A stretch of 45,804 bases of DNA from Bdellovibrionaceae bacterium UBA2351 (GTDB lineage Bacteria > Bdellovibrionota > Bdellovibrionia > Bdellovibrionales > Bdellovibrionaceae), in assembly GCA_002344565.1 (NCBI GenBank), contig DDTZ01000052.1:1-45804 (forward strand), written 5' to 3'. Shown one piece after another: positions 1-8,662 of this stretch; the first letter of the stretch is position 1, and each line of letters begins with the position of its first letter. The notes below the pieces were generated by a model. That model saw only the letters and a list, made by a program, of their open reading frames with translations. It did not search any database and was not told the origin of the DNA. A program made the translations under genes and the position numbers.

Positions 1-1
1 C

Positions 2-502
2 CAAGACTTGGCAAATACACGCGCAGGTCTATTAGATCCAAAGAAAAACAAAGATATTCTTAAAGAGGAAGAACAGTTGATCTTAAAGAAACTACAAAGT
101 TTCAAATATCAACAACAAGGGGTTAAAGCCGCGCGTGATGTGGTAAAAAATATTCGCGATGTTTCCTTTGCTCGTATTGATAAAGATAAATCTAAACATC
201 GCGCACGTGCAGGTGTTGTATTAAAAGACCGCCTTATGGCACTGACTGGCGATTTAAAAGATCTACTCGATCAAAACGAATTGCTTCAATACGAAGTGTA
301 TTCAGGTGCGGGTGAACACTTACGCTTCCAAACGGTTAGCCAAGATGTAAAAGGCGACGATCCAAAGGCACGTGAGTTAGCTCAAGCGGCTCTAGCAAAA
401 GAAAAAGATAAGAAAGTAAAATGGAACTTTCAGGGTGAAATTTGGGAAGACGAAATTGGCCATTTCCGCTCGTCTTTAAAAAATGTGTGTGCACAGGAAT
501 AA
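2..502 (+). CDS. Hypothetical protein, 5' end outside window
   Basis: The reading frame is open to the left edge, so the true start is probably upstream; the first possible start inside the window is a TTG at 8. The visible 167 residues are rich in Lys, Glu and Asp with long predicted helices, and no catalytic motif or membrane segment can be seen. The gene ends 9 bp before the next one, whose ribosome site (AAGGAGA) directly follows this stop codon, so the two are probably cotranscribed. I do not recognise the family. It resembles helical hypothetical proteins of Bdellovibrionota only in general character. Confidence 0.65.
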   Translation, partial: QDLANTRAGLLDPKKNKDILKEEEQLILKKLQSFKYQQQGVKAARDVVKNIRDVSFARIDKDKSKHRARAGVVLKDRLMALTGDLKDLLDQNELLQYEVYSGAGEHLRFQTVSQDVKGDDPKARELAQAALAKEKDKKVKWNFQGEIWEDEIGHFRSSLKNVCAQE

Positions 503-511
503 GGAGACAAC

Positions 512-1147
512 ATGAAACGGATATCACTTTTATTATTATTAGCGGCCAGCATATCCTTCGCTAAACCAAATAGCGCGGAAACTTTGGCAAAGATTAAATC
601 TAACATCGACAACGCAAAATTAAACTTGGATGACTACAAGAAAAACTTAAGTATGGTTGAAAAAAATATCCAGGAAGTAAATAAAGCTAAAAAAGAAGTC
701 GATGAACAAAAAGCTCAAGTGGCTAAATCGCTAAAGGAAAATCAAACGTCGATGAAAAAGGTCGAAAGTAATGAGAAAGAGCTTCAGACTCTTTTAAATG
801 ACGAGAAAGCTAAGCTTGCGCACGAAGACAAGAAGATAAAGGAATTGGAAGATTTGATTGCTAAAATCAAAGACAACCAGAAAAAGCGTAACGACAACAT
901 CAAAGACTACGAAACTCAGTCGACTCAAATCACTGAAGAAAAAAAGCAGTGGACGACGCGTATTCAAGGTTTAAAAGACCAAGAAAAACAAGTAGCGGAT
1001 AAACTAAAAACGGTAAACACCCAAGCCAGTGAGTGGAAAAACAAAAAAATCGGCTACGAGGGCGAAATCACCCGCTGGAACAAAGAAATCGACAAACAAC
1101 AAAAAACCTACGACAACTTCAAAAATATGGCCGAAGTAAAAGAATAA
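512..1147 (+). CDS. Secreted coiled-coil protein, unknown function
   Basis: A 211-residue protein with a short signal peptide (MKRIS, then a Leu/Ala core, likely cleavage near residue 17-19 after SFA). The rest is almost entirely Lys/Glu/Gln-rich heptad-like sequence without Cys or Pro breaks, which predicts one long periplasmic coiled coil. It starts with ATG after AAGGAGA at 502-508 and follows the upstream gene by 9 bp. A strong terminator structure lies just past its stop. Such proteins can be spacers or cell-wall associated; no specific role can be assigned. Confidence 0.75.
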   Translation: MKRISLLLLLAASISFAKPNSAETLAKIKSNIDNAKLNLDDYKKNLSMVEKNIQEVNKAKKEVDEQKAQVAKSLKENQTSMKKVESNEKELQTLLNDEKAKLAHEDKKIKELEDLIAKIKDNQKKRNDNIKDYETQSTQITEEKKQWTTRIQGLKDQEKQVADKLKTVNTQASEWKNKKIGYEGEITRWNKEIDKQQKTYDNFKNMAEVKE

Positions 1148-1149
1148 CG

Positions 1150-1242
1150 AATAAAGTGCCAGGCCCTAAAAATCACCCGCCAAGAGAATCTTCTCTTGGC
1201 GTTTTTCATTTTAGGGGTATTTTTAGGGCCTGGCACTTTATT
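1150..1242. repeat. 24-bp perfect inverted repeat enclosing a terminator hairpin
   Basis: Arms at 1150-1173 and 1219-1242 are perfectly complementary over 24 bp (core AAAGTGCCAGGCCCTAAAAA and its complement). Inside lies a second hairpin, CGCCAAGAGAA / TTCTCTTGGCG at 1178-1188 and 1191-1201, followed by TTTTT. The element sits between two convergent genes with no room for a gene. The arms also carry A/T runs suited to termination on both strands. No obvious target-site duplication flanks it. Confidence 0.8.
1178..1206 (+). terminator. Intrinsic terminator
   Basis: An 11-bp GC-rich stem (CGCCAAGAGAA) with a two-base loop (or 10 bp with a tetraloop) is followed by five T. It lies 30 bp after the stop of the coiled-coil gene and is nested inside the larger 24-bp inverted repeat. 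Confidence 0.8.
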
Positions 1243-1245
1243 TAG

Positions 1246-2358
1246 CTAGGCGGTGCCCTCTGGTTTTTCGACTTTGCCGTTTGGATATTTTGCGAAGCGT
1301 TCGATTTTTGGGCCGTGGGTTTGATCCATGGCTTTCCATGGCCAGCCCCCGAATTGAGTCTGTTGATAATCCATCATCGTTTGGCGGATTTCTGCCTGCG
1401 AGTTCATAACGAACGGACCGTACTGTACAACTGGTTCGCCGATCGATTTTGATTGAAGCATTAAAATTTCAATCGTGGTGTCTTTAGCTTTCACCGTAAT
1501 GGATTGGGATGCATCCACCGCTAAGCCTGACTTCGGCGCGACTTCTTGTCCATTGAACGTAGCGCCTTTTCCCTCGAATAAATACAGTGTTCGCGACGTC
1601 GTCGCCAGCGTTGCTGGAAACTCGAACTCCCCGCCTGGTTCAATTTTTAACAACCATACGGCTGTGTCGCTCTCTGGTTGACTGGCCCAGCTATCGGGCG
1701 GCGGAGGCAGAGCTTTCGTTCCCTCGTAAGACCCTGCAATAAGACTCAGTTTAACTTTTTTGTTATCTAACTCAAGAACCGGAATTTTTTCGTTCCAGAA
1801 CATTGTAAAATGAGGCTCTGACATTTTGCTTTTCTTGGGAAGGTTCAACCAAATTTGGAAAAGCTCCATCGTGTTGTCTTGATCTTGTTTTAATAATGGA
1901 AACATTTCCGAGTGTTGAACGCCTTTACCCGCCGTCATCCACTGCACATCGCCCTGTCCGTATCGCCCAGCGGCGCCTAGTGAGTCCGCGTGATCAACAT
2001 AGCCTTTACGAACAATCGTAATCGTTTCAAAACCACGATGAGGATGAACGGGAAAACCCGGAACCTCTTCGCCATGATACATGCGAAATCCATCCTTACC
2101 TTCAAAGTCCTGCCCCATATCTCGGCCAGCAAGTAACGCTTTATCGGGGCCAAAATTAGGATTTCCTTTTGGATAGTAGTCATAATGATGAACACAGAAC
2201 AGAAATGGCTCTTGTGTTTGCCATTGAAAATCTAAAGCAAAATGTTTTTTAATCATAGCGTCTTCCTCTGCTGATTTTTTCTGCCACCGATGCACTAAGG
2301 CACCCACGCCCGTGATTCCTAACAACGAAAGTATAAAACGACGAGTTAGTATTTTCAC
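1246..2358 (-). CDS. Pirin family protein with Tat-like N-terminus
   Basis: A 370-residue bicupin. Pirin metal ligands are visible: HPHRGFET (His105, His107) and QHSE (His149, Glu151). The family includes quercetinase-like dioxygenases and redox-sensing iron proteins; the substrate here is unknown. Unlike most cytoplasmic pirins it begins LTRRFILSLLG followed by a hydrophobic stretch, which resembles a Tat signal or anchor, so it may work at the outer face of the inner membrane. The start is GTG and overlaps the stop of murJ by four bases (GTGA), so translation is probably coupled to murJ. Confidence 0.88.
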   Translation of the reverse strand: MKILTRRFILSLLGITGVGALVHRWQKKSAEEDAMIKKHFALDFQWQTQEPFLFCVHHYDYYPKGNPNFGPDKALLAGRDMGQDFEGKDGFRMYHGEEVPGFPVHPHRGFETITIVRKGYVDHADSLGAAGRYGQGDVQWMTAGKGVQHSEMFPLLKQDQDNTMELFQIWLNLPKKSKMSEPHFTMFWNEKIPVLELDNKKVKLSLIAGSYEGTKALPPPPDSWASQPESDTAVWLLKIEPGGEFEFPATLATTSRTLYLFEGKGATFNGQEVAPKSGLAVDASQSITVKAKDTTIEILMLQSKSIGEPVVQYGPFVMNSQAEIRQTMMDYQQTQFGGWPWKAMDQTHGPKIERFAKYPNGKVEKPEGTA

Positions 2359-3965
2359 TTAAATCCCAGCTTACGTGTTACTTTACGTATCACTTTTGCA
2401 AATGTATTTTCGTACTCTTCTAATCGTAACGCTTTAGACAACAAAATGAATACAACGGCCGCTAAACCTATGCAAAAGAACAAAGTGGTGCCTTTGCCCA
2501 ACAACGTCCAATGATCGGAGAGTGCTTGTTTTAACAAAGGATGAATTTGCAAAACCAAACCCATGACCGCACAAATAAGTACAAATTTAACTACAGATAG
2601 TGCCGTTCTTCCAAACGGAATCACTCCGATGAATATAGGATATGCACAAAACAGAACTAAGAAATTAAACACGCTACTTGCCAATGATGAATAATTTAAC
2701 CCCGTCAATCCCCACTTAGCCATCAAAATGGGAGCTAACAAATAATGACCTACTAAACTCACCAATGACAACACAGCCGGAAACCACGTATTTTTAATCG
2801 CGTAGTATCCCGGAATTAAAATACGAACGGCACTCGCCGGAATCATAATCAACGCCCATACCTGAATTACCTGAGCTGTCGTTGCCGTATCTTGCGCAGT
2901 AAATTGCCCACGCTGAAAAAACAACTCTACGATCGGCTCACCTAAAAAATACAAACCTGTTGCCGCCGCTAGAACGACATATAGATTCAGTCTGAAATAG
3001 TATTCCGTCGTATCCAGCATCTCCTGTTTTTTCCCAGCCGACAAAAAACTAGATAGAGTCGGCAAGAGCGCCGTACCTAAACTCACCGATACTAATGATA
3101 GAGGCAGTTCTAACAAACGATCGGCTATATAAATATAGGAAATAGGCCCATCCCCTAAGGAACTGGCAAACCGTTGATTGATCACAAGGGACAACTGCAG
3201 TACACCCATTCCAAAAAGGCCCGGCACCATACGCGACAGAACCATTTTCACTTCGGGCGTCCAAATCTTGAGCGTCAACCTTGGCAAATAACCCTTTTTA
3301 ATGAGCGGAGGAATCAGAACTCCCGTCTGTAAAATTCCGCCGACTAAAACCCCCCAGGCTAAGCCTTCACCTGAAAAACTAAACCAGCTATCCGGCATAA
3401 CCGTCGATACAATCATAGCGATATTAAAAAACAAAGGAGCCATCGCTGGCCAACCAAACTGCCCCAGGGAATTCAACACACCCATAAACAATGCGTACTG
3501 ACTCATTAAAAAAATAAAACCAAACATGATCTGAGACATGCGAACCGCGATCGAAAAATTTTCGGTATTCTGAACATAACTAGGATCGACCGTTAACGCT
3601 AAAACTTTGTCTGAATATATGACCCCAAACGCCGTCAGAACAGCAAGGACAATCAATAACAACGTATAAAGTGAATTTAAAAAATTGTGCGCCTTAGCCG
3701 AATCACCCTTTTTAGATTCCTCAAGGCAATCCACAAAAACGGGAATAAAACTAACAGATAAAGAGCCCTCACCTAGCAACCGTCGCAAAATATTAGGTAG
3801 CCTAAAAGCCGCCGTCCACGCATCTGTAATTGGCCTTGGAAAAAATGACATGAGCAGCGTATCTCGGAGTAATCCCAAAACTCGGCTTGAAAACGTGCCC
3901 AAGGACATCGCAAAAGCATTTTTAACTACTTGATTTTTTTGATTTTTTTGATCTTCCATCATCAC
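2355..3965 (-). CDS. murJ: Lipid II flippase MurJ
   Basis: A 536-residue polytopic membrane protein of the MurJ/MviN group in the MOP superfamily, with about 14 hydrophobic segments. It moves lipid II across the inner membrane for peptidoglycan synthesis. Recognisable family text includes the N-terminal SRVLGLLRDTLL and RLPNILRRLLGEGSLSVSFIPVF. It is the first gene of a two-gene unit with the pirin gene. It is divergent from rpsT, and the shared intergenic region contains a long inverted repeat. Several start codons are adjacent (MMMEDQ). Confidence 0.96.
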   Translation of the reverse strand: MMMEDQKNQKNQVVKNAFAMSLGTFSSRVLGLLRDTLLMSFFPRPITDAWTAAFRLPNILRRLLGEGSLSVSFIPVFVDCLEESKKGDSAKAHNFLNSLYTLLLIVLAVLTAFGVIYSDKVLALTVDPSYVQNTENFSIAVRMSQIMFGFIFLMSQYALFMGVLNSLGQFGWPAMAPLFFNIAMIVSTVMPDSWFSFSGEGLAWGVLVGGILQTGVLIPPLIKKGYLPRLTLKIWTPEVKMVLSRMVPGLFGMGVLQLSLVINQRFASSLGDGPISYIYIADRLLELPLSLVSVSLGTALLPTLSSFLSAGKKQEMLDTTEYYFRLNLYVVLAAATGLYFLGEPIVELFFQRGQFTAQDTATTAQVIQVWALIMIPASAVRILIPGYYAIKNTWFPAVLSLVSLVGHYLLAPILMAKWGLTGLNYSSLASSVFNFLVLFCAYPIFIGVIPFGRTALSVVKFVLICAVMGLVLQIHPLLKQALSDHWTLLGKGTTLFFCIGLAAVVFILLSKALRLEEYENTFAKVIRKVTRKLGFK

Positions 3966-3979
3966 TTCTGCTGTGAAAT

Positions 3980-4063
3980 GTACCTCTTACATTTTTGATT
4001 TTCGAAGCGACACCTGAGGTGTTATAAACGTAGCTGGCCGCGTTCCAAAAATGTAGGAGGTAC
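3980..4063. repeat. Long interrupted inverted repeat between murJ and rpsT
   Basis: The 17-base arms at 3980-3996 (GTACCTCTTACATTTTT) and 4047-4063 (AAAAATGTAGGAGGTAC) pair with a single mismatch, enclosing 50 bases. The enclosed part contains a 13-base palindrome, ACACCT-G-AGGTGT, at 4010-4022. Because it separates divergent genes it could be a pair of oppositely oriented promoter or regulator sites, or an RNA fold in the rpsT leader. Confidence 0.7.
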
Positions 4064-4151
4064 CCTTTAATTTTGTGGCTTGCGAACGTATATAGACTAT
4101 GTTAATGCTCTTAGTCTCGTTTGCAACGAATTATTTATTTTGGAGGCACAT

Positions 4152-4427
4152 TTGGCAACTCATAAGTCAGCGGAAAAAAGAGCCAGACAGACAGTTAAGA
4201 AAAACGCAGTAAACTCAGCTCGTAGAAGCAAAGTAAGAACTGCAGAAAAAAAATTACTTAAAGCAATCTCTGCTTTAGACCTAAAAGCTCTTCCTGAGTT
4301 GTTAAAAGCTTACACAAGCGAAGCAACACGAGCCGTTTCTAAAGGCGTTTTCAAGAAACAAACTGTTTCTAGAAAAGTTGGCCGTTTAGCTTCTAAAGCT
4401 CATAAATTAGCTACAGCTTCTAAATAG
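4152..4427 (+). CDS. rpsT: 30S ribosomal protein S20 (UUG start)
   Basis: A 91-residue basic protein starting (M)ATHKSAEKRARQTVKKN, the usual S20 N-terminus; it binds 16S rRNA in the small subunit body. I place the start at the TTG at 4152, preceded by GGAGG at 4142-4146, because the frame upstream encodes sequence foreign to the family. A UUG start is also used by E. coli rpsT, where it is tied to autogenous control, so the same may hold here. The gene is monocistronic, divergent from murJ and convergent with the PilZ gene. Confidence 0.96.
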   Translation: MATHKSAEKRARQTVKKNAVNSARRSKVRTAEKKLLKAISALDLKALPELLKAYTSEATRAVSKGVFKKQTVSRKVGRLASKAHKLATASK

Positions 4428-4440
4428 TTTTTGTTCTAAG

Positions 4441-4770
4441 TTAACGGGCAGCTACGAAACTTCTAATTTGTCTTTTATTTGAGAAAGCCATTTTATCGAA
4501 GGACATCCCAATATTAAGCTGCCCGTCTATTTTTGAAGAGTGACGAATCGTCCCTCTGACACTCACAAAGTCCCCTTTGGGTATTTGCAAGTTCACGATA
4601 CATTCTGTTCCATTATCTAAAACTAAATCCGACAAGAACGACAGACCACCTTCTGATAATTCGATCGACTCGAAGGTATAGTATTGGCCTTTATATAAAA
4701 TGCTGATCAACCGTTTATACGGCTTACGAGGATATTTCCTTAAACTTTCTACGGCTGTTTCTTTTTGCAT
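4441..4770 (-). CDS. PilZ domain protein (probable c-di-GMP receptor)
   Basis: A 109-residue single-domain PilZ protein. The N-terminal RxxxR motif (RKYPR) and the second motif (ELSEGGLSF, fitting xxSxxG) are the expected c-di-GMP contacts, although the first position of the second motif is Glu rather than Asp or Asn. No output domain is attached, so it presumably acts through a protein partner. Single-domain PilZ proteins are common in Bdellovibrio, where c-di-GMP controls predatory and host-independent growth. It converges on rpsT with only 13 bp between the stops. Confidence 0.85.
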   Translation of the reverse strand: MQKETAVESLRKYPRKPYKRLISILYKGQYYTFESIELSEGGLSFLSDLVLDNGTECIVNLQIPKGDFVSVRGTIRHSSKIDGQLNIGMSFDKMAFSNKRQIRSFVAAR

Positions 4771-4824
4771 CGACTATGTATCGGAAGAATACAAAGCCCC
4801 CTTGTTGCGACGATGGTCCTGATT

Positions 4825-5817
4825 TTATATCACTAGACGGGATAGGTGCGCCTTGGTTAGATCAGACTCCTGCTTAACTTTATTAGACACGCTATAAATC
4901 GTATTAAGCTGATTCTCTAGCTCCTCGATACTCCAATGACGAGACTGCTTTAAATACTTGTCATAGAAATAAGGCGGCGTGCGGGTTTCACGCAAAAACT
5001 CATCTTTAGATCGTCTTGATTCCGCATAGGACTTTAAAGAATGGAGAATACGGAAATGCCTAGCCAGCAGACTCAAAAAGCCAAACTCACTCTCACCACT
5101 GCGATCCAGCTGTTCGATGATTTTTAATTGTTTTAAAATATCACGTTCTGACCACTGATCGATGTACTGAAATAGCGTACTTCGAACTTGATCCGTTACC
5201 ACCATTTCAACGTCGGCCTCTTCAATCAGTTTCTTAGCCCCTACGTAATCGATTAGCTTTTGAATTTCTTTATCTAAAGTTCTTAGATTTGTGCCAATTT
5301 TAAAATGCAAAATGTCACACGCCGAGTCCGTAATATCGATTTCGCGTTCTTTACATAAGTACTTGATCCAATACGAAATTTGATTTTCGAATGGCTTTTT
5401 AAATTCTAATGCATAAGCGTGCTTACCTAAAACCGTGTACATCTTTTTCTTTTTATCGATTTGGTTACTGATAAAAACCGTGATGGATGACGGATTTGGG
5501 TTTTTGAAAATCTCGTCGATAGCGGCGAATGCCGTGTCTGAAATAGTCTCTAGATCTTTAATCACTAGCACGCGATATGGACTCATCATTGGATACATAT
5601 TGTAAGAGTCTAAAAATGTTTCAGCATTGAAGTTCTGAGAATCAAAAACGTTAAAGTTAAACTCTTTTCCTGTTTCGTCTAACAAACGGTTTACTAGAAA
5701 ATTATAATTTTTGTTTAATAAAAATTCTTCTTCACCCGAGAAAAAATAAAATGGTTTAAGCTTACCATTTTCGATGTCTTTATAAAACTGTTCAAATACT
5801 TGAGGATTAGGTTTCAT
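4825..5817 (-). CDS. holA: DNA polymerase III subunit delta
   Basis: A 330-residue HolA protein, the clamp-loader subunit that opens the sliding clamp. The start (QFYKDIENGKLKPFYFFSGEEEFLLNKN) and the central DxRTLDKEIQKLIDY-type segment match the family, as does the length. It follows lptE with a one-base overlap (TAATG), the same lptE-holA order as in E. coli, which supports both assignments. Confidence 0.94.
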   Translation of the reverse strand: MKPNPQVFEQFYKDIENGKLKPFYFFSGEEEFLLNKNYNFLVNRLLDETGKEFNFNVFDSQNFNAETFLDSYNMYPMMSPYRVLVIKDLETISDTAFAAIDEIFKNPNPSSITVFISNQIDKKKKMYTVLGKHAYALEFKKPFENQISYWIKYLCKEREIDITDSACDILHFKIGTNLRTLDKEIQKLIDYVGAKKLIEEADVEMVVTDQVRSTLFQYIDQWSERDILKQLKIIEQLDRSGESEFGFLSLLARHFRILHSLKSYAESRRSKDEFLRETRTPPYFYDKYLKQSRHWSIEELENQLNTIYSVSNKVKQESDLTKAHLSRLVI

Positions 5818-6410
5818 TAAAAATTCTCTGTCAAATTATTGTGGATCTGATTACTCAGCTCGTTGGCCACAAGTTCCAAGATTAGGCGTTTTGCGTTTTG
5901 ATTATAAATTGGATTTACCGAGTTAACGCCGGCGATATTGACTTGAGACGCATTCATGGGACGCGACCCCGTAAATTGAGACTGCCATAACACTTCCGAT
6001 GTTCCTGTTTTCACCAATTTTACGTTTATCACAATAGTCATGTTGTATGTGGTCGCTAGGACCGTTCCGATAGGCAAATGATTGTTGTTATCAGATTCTT
6101 TTATGGCCATTGAATCAAACTTTAAGGTTTCAATTAGCCCCTCAAGGCGAACTTCCGCATTATTATCATCCACTACTTTTAAAACAGTAGAGCGAAAGAA
6201 TTCTTCCTTCAATGCCGCAGTGACAATCGCCTCGGCGCCCGGTTCCATAGATTTGTTTTTAAAAACAGGAATAGATAAACGCTGATACCCACCCGGAAGC
6301 GAGCGGAATTTTTGTCCCACTTTGTACGCGCAGGACGACAAAAGCAAAGTGAATACTAGCACTACATAAATATAAGATTCACAAAGCCGGGTTATTCGCT
6401 TACACTGCAT
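5817..6410 (-). CDS. lptE: LPS assembly lipoprotein LptE
   Basis: A 197-residue lipoprotein. A hydrophobic segment ends in LLLSSC, a clear lipobox with the acylated Cys near residue 27. The mature part starts AYKVGQKFRSLPGGYQRLSIPVFKNKSMEPGAE, typical of the LptE/RlpB family, which plugs the LptD barrel in the outer membrane during LPS delivery. It is cotranscribed with holA. The divergent aminotransferase gene starts only 30 bp away. Confidence 0.88.
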   Translation of the reverse strand: MQCKRITRLCESYIYVVLVFTLLLSSCAYKVGQKFRSLPGGYQRLSIPVFKNKSMEPGAEAIVTAALKEEFFRSTVLKVVDDNNAEVRLEGLIETLKFDSMAIKESDNNNHLPIGTVLATTYNMTIVINVKLVKTGTSEVLWQSQFTGSRPMNASQVNIAGVNSVNPIYNQNAKRLILELVANELSNQIHNNLTENF

Positions 6411-6440
6411 TCATAATTTGTAATATAGGGACTAAAGGGC

Positions 6441-7604
6441 ATGCAAGGAAAAGCTGATCATAATTACGATTACACATTAATGGCCCCTGGGCCGGTCAAT
6501 TTGCACCCGAAAGTGCGTGAAATTCTATCAGAACCGATGATTCATCACCGTACACCTGAGTTCGACACGATCCTTGCTCAAGCACTGAAACGTTTAAAAT
6601 TCGTTTTTCAAACCAAAGAACCCGTTTATATGATCTCATCTACGGGTTCTGGCGGCATGGAATCCTTGCTAGTCAACACGCTCTCACCAGGCGATACTGT
6701 TTTAGCTGTGAATTCGGGCAAGTTTGGCGAGCGTTGGATCGACATGGCTAAAACCTATGGCGTCCATGTTGATGAATTGAAAATCACATGGGGCGATGCC
6801 GTTTCTGCTGATATCATCGCTGAAAAATTAAAAGACAAAGCTTACAAAGCGGTATTAACTCAAGCCTGCGAAACGTCAACGGGCGTTCTGCACCCTATTG
6901 AAAAAATTGGCGACCTAGTTAAGGGCTATCCCAACACGCTATTATTAGTAGACGCTATCACGGCACTAGGTGCCGTTCCTCTTCCGATGGATGAATGGCA
7001 CATTGACGGTTTGGTCGGAGGATCACAAAAAGCGTTTATGTTACCGACAGGGATGAGCTTTGTTTCATTTTCCAAAAAAGCTCAAGCGACATTTGCTAGT
7101 AGTAAAATTCCAAAATTTTACTTAGATATCAAAAAAGAAATTGCCGCTAACTCAAAAGGCGAAACGTTTTTTAGCTCGAATGTAACTCTAACAAAAGCAC
7201 TTAATTTCGTATTAGCTGAAGTAGAAAAGCAAGGTCTGGATAGTTTGTTTAAATCTATTCAGCGACGTGCGGACTTCACTGCGGAAATGATTCAGCTATT
7301 AGGCCTGAAATCGTACGCGAAGGCGAAATCGGCTTCGCTGACTGCCGTGGTTGTTCCTGAATCTATCGATGGCCAAAAATTACGTGAATTAATCGAAACC
7401 GATTTTAATTTGACGTTAATGGGCGGACAAGATCAAGCCAAGGGCAAGATCGTGCGTATCGGCCACATGGGCTACATTTTGGATGAACACTTAAATCAAT
7501 TAGCAACGGCTCTCTATCGCTCACTTGAAAAAATGGGCTACACACCAACGACCGCTTTTGAAACTTACACGCAAAAACTTAGCGAGTGGGTAAAAACACA
7601 CTAA
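6441..7604 (+). CDS. Class V aminotransferase (serine/phosphoserine type)
   Basis: A 387-residue PLP enzyme of the alanine-glyoxylate / serine-pyruvate aminotransferase family. It starts MAPGPVNLHP after a short leader; the PLP lysine is Lys197 in GGSQKAFMLPTG, and the STGSGGMES motif binds the phosphate. Because a D-3-phosphoglycerate dehydrogenase-like gene follows after 9 bp, the pair most likely forms the first two steps of serine synthesis, with this enzyme replacing the usual SerC. That role is inferred from the neighbour; glyoxylate or pyruvate as acceptor is also possible. Confidence 0.87.
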   Translation: MQGKADHNYDYTLMAPGPVNLHPKVREILSEPMIHHRTPEFDTILAQALKRLKFVFQTKEPVYMISSTGSGGMESLLVNTLSPGDTVLAVNSGKFGERWIDMAKTYGVHVDELKITWGDAVSADIIAEKLKDKAYKAVLTQACETSTGVLHPIEKIGDLVKGYPNTLLLVDAITALGAVPLPMDEWHIDGLVGGSQKAFMLPTGMSFVSFSKKAQATFASSKIPKFYLDIKKEIAANSKGETFFSSNVTLTKALNFVLAEVEKQGLDSLFKSIQRRADFTAEMIQLLGLKSYAKAKSASLTAVVVPESIDGQKLRELIETDFNLTLMGGQDQAKGKIVRIGHMGYILDEHLNQLATALYRSLEKMGYTPTTAFETYTQKLSEWVKTH

Positions 7605-7613
7605 GGGCTATTG

Positions 7614-8600
7614 ATGAAGAAGAAAATACTAATTTGCGATCGATTTTCCTCAGAGAGTCTACAGCTGCTAGAATCGCAAGATTATTTTGAAATCATTAAA
7701 GCGGATCCTCTGACTTTGAAAAACAATCCTCATTTGGCAACGACGGAAGCTCTGCTGATTCGTTCGCGAGCGCTAATTTCCGCTGATCTTTTGAAACAGG
7801 CTAAAAAACTGCAGGTAGTCATTTCGGCGACCAGTGGTTTTGATCATATTGATTTAGAAGCGACTCAGAAATGGGGTATCACTGTCATGAATACCCCCAA
7901 TGCCAACCGAGAATCGGCAGCACAGTTGACGTTAACGTTAATGTTAGCACTCAATAATCGTCTCTTAGAATCCCACCGTTTAACGACATCCGGTTTGTGG
8001 CGCCAAGAAAGCGCTCTCGGGACAGAACTGGCCGACAAAACATGGGGACTGGTAGGGGTTGGCCGTATTGGTTCGCGCGTGGTGGAATTAGCCAAAGCGT
8101 TTAAAATGAACCTGATTGCCTACGACCCGTATTTGGCTGATGAAACATTCGAAAAATACCAGGTTAAGCGCGTCAGTTACGAAGAGCTTCTAAAGTTATC
8201 CGACGTCATTAGCTTTCATGTTCCAAAAACTAAAGAAACCCATAAAATGTTGAACGCCTCTCATTTCGAATATATCAATCGTGACGTATTTTTGGTAAAT
8301 ACCTCACGCGGGACCGTGATCGACGAGGACGCTTTAGTAAAAGCTCTGGAGAACAAACGGATCCGCGGGGTGGCTTTGGATGTATTTGAAAAAGAACCCC
8401 TGCCTCGGACGTCTAAGCTGCTTAATTTCCCCGAAGTTTTAATGACCCCCCACGTGGGAGCCTATACGGAAGATGCTTTCGCGCGTGCCTCTGAAGAAGC
8501 GGTCTTAAAATTAATTCATTTTTTCCGCGATGGGACGACCTCGGATACCCTGCCGCCAAAAGCAGCGTGGTACAATAGCTCCCACTTTAGTTTTCTTTGA
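7614..8600 (+). CDS. D-3-phosphoglycerate dehydrogenase-like 2-hydroxyacid dehydrogenase
   Basis: A 328-residue NAD-dependent D-2-hydroxyacid dehydrogenase. The nucleotide fold GVGRIGSRV ends in a typical acidic residue (YDPY). The catalytic set is present: Arg in NTSRGTVID, Glu in DVFEKEPLP and His in TPHVGAY. It lacks the C-terminal ACT domain of long SerA forms, so feedback by serine through ACT is not expected. I choose ATG at 7614 over TTG at 7611 because it sits at better distance from AAGGG at 7603-7607. It probably acts with the upstream aminotransferase. Confidence 0.88.
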   Translation: MKKKILICDRFSSESLQLLESQDYFEIIKADPLTLKNNPHLATTEALLIRSRALISADLLKQAKKLQVVISATSGFDHIDLEATQKWGITVMNTPNANRESAAQLTLTLMLALNNRLLESHRLTTSGLWRQESALGTELADKTWGLVGVGRIGSRVVELAKAFKMNLIAYDPYLADETFEKYQVKRVSYEELLKLSDVISFHVPKTKETHKMLNASHFEYINRDVFLVNTSRGTVIDEDALVKALENKRIRGVALDVFEKEPLPRTSKLLNFPEVLMTPHVGAYTEDAFARASEEAVLKLIHFFRDGTTSDTLPPKAAWYNSSHFSFL

Positions 8601-8662
8601 CTTTTTTTGATAAAAAATTAATTATCTCGCGTTCTTAAAAACGTTTTCGCGAAGGGAAAGCT

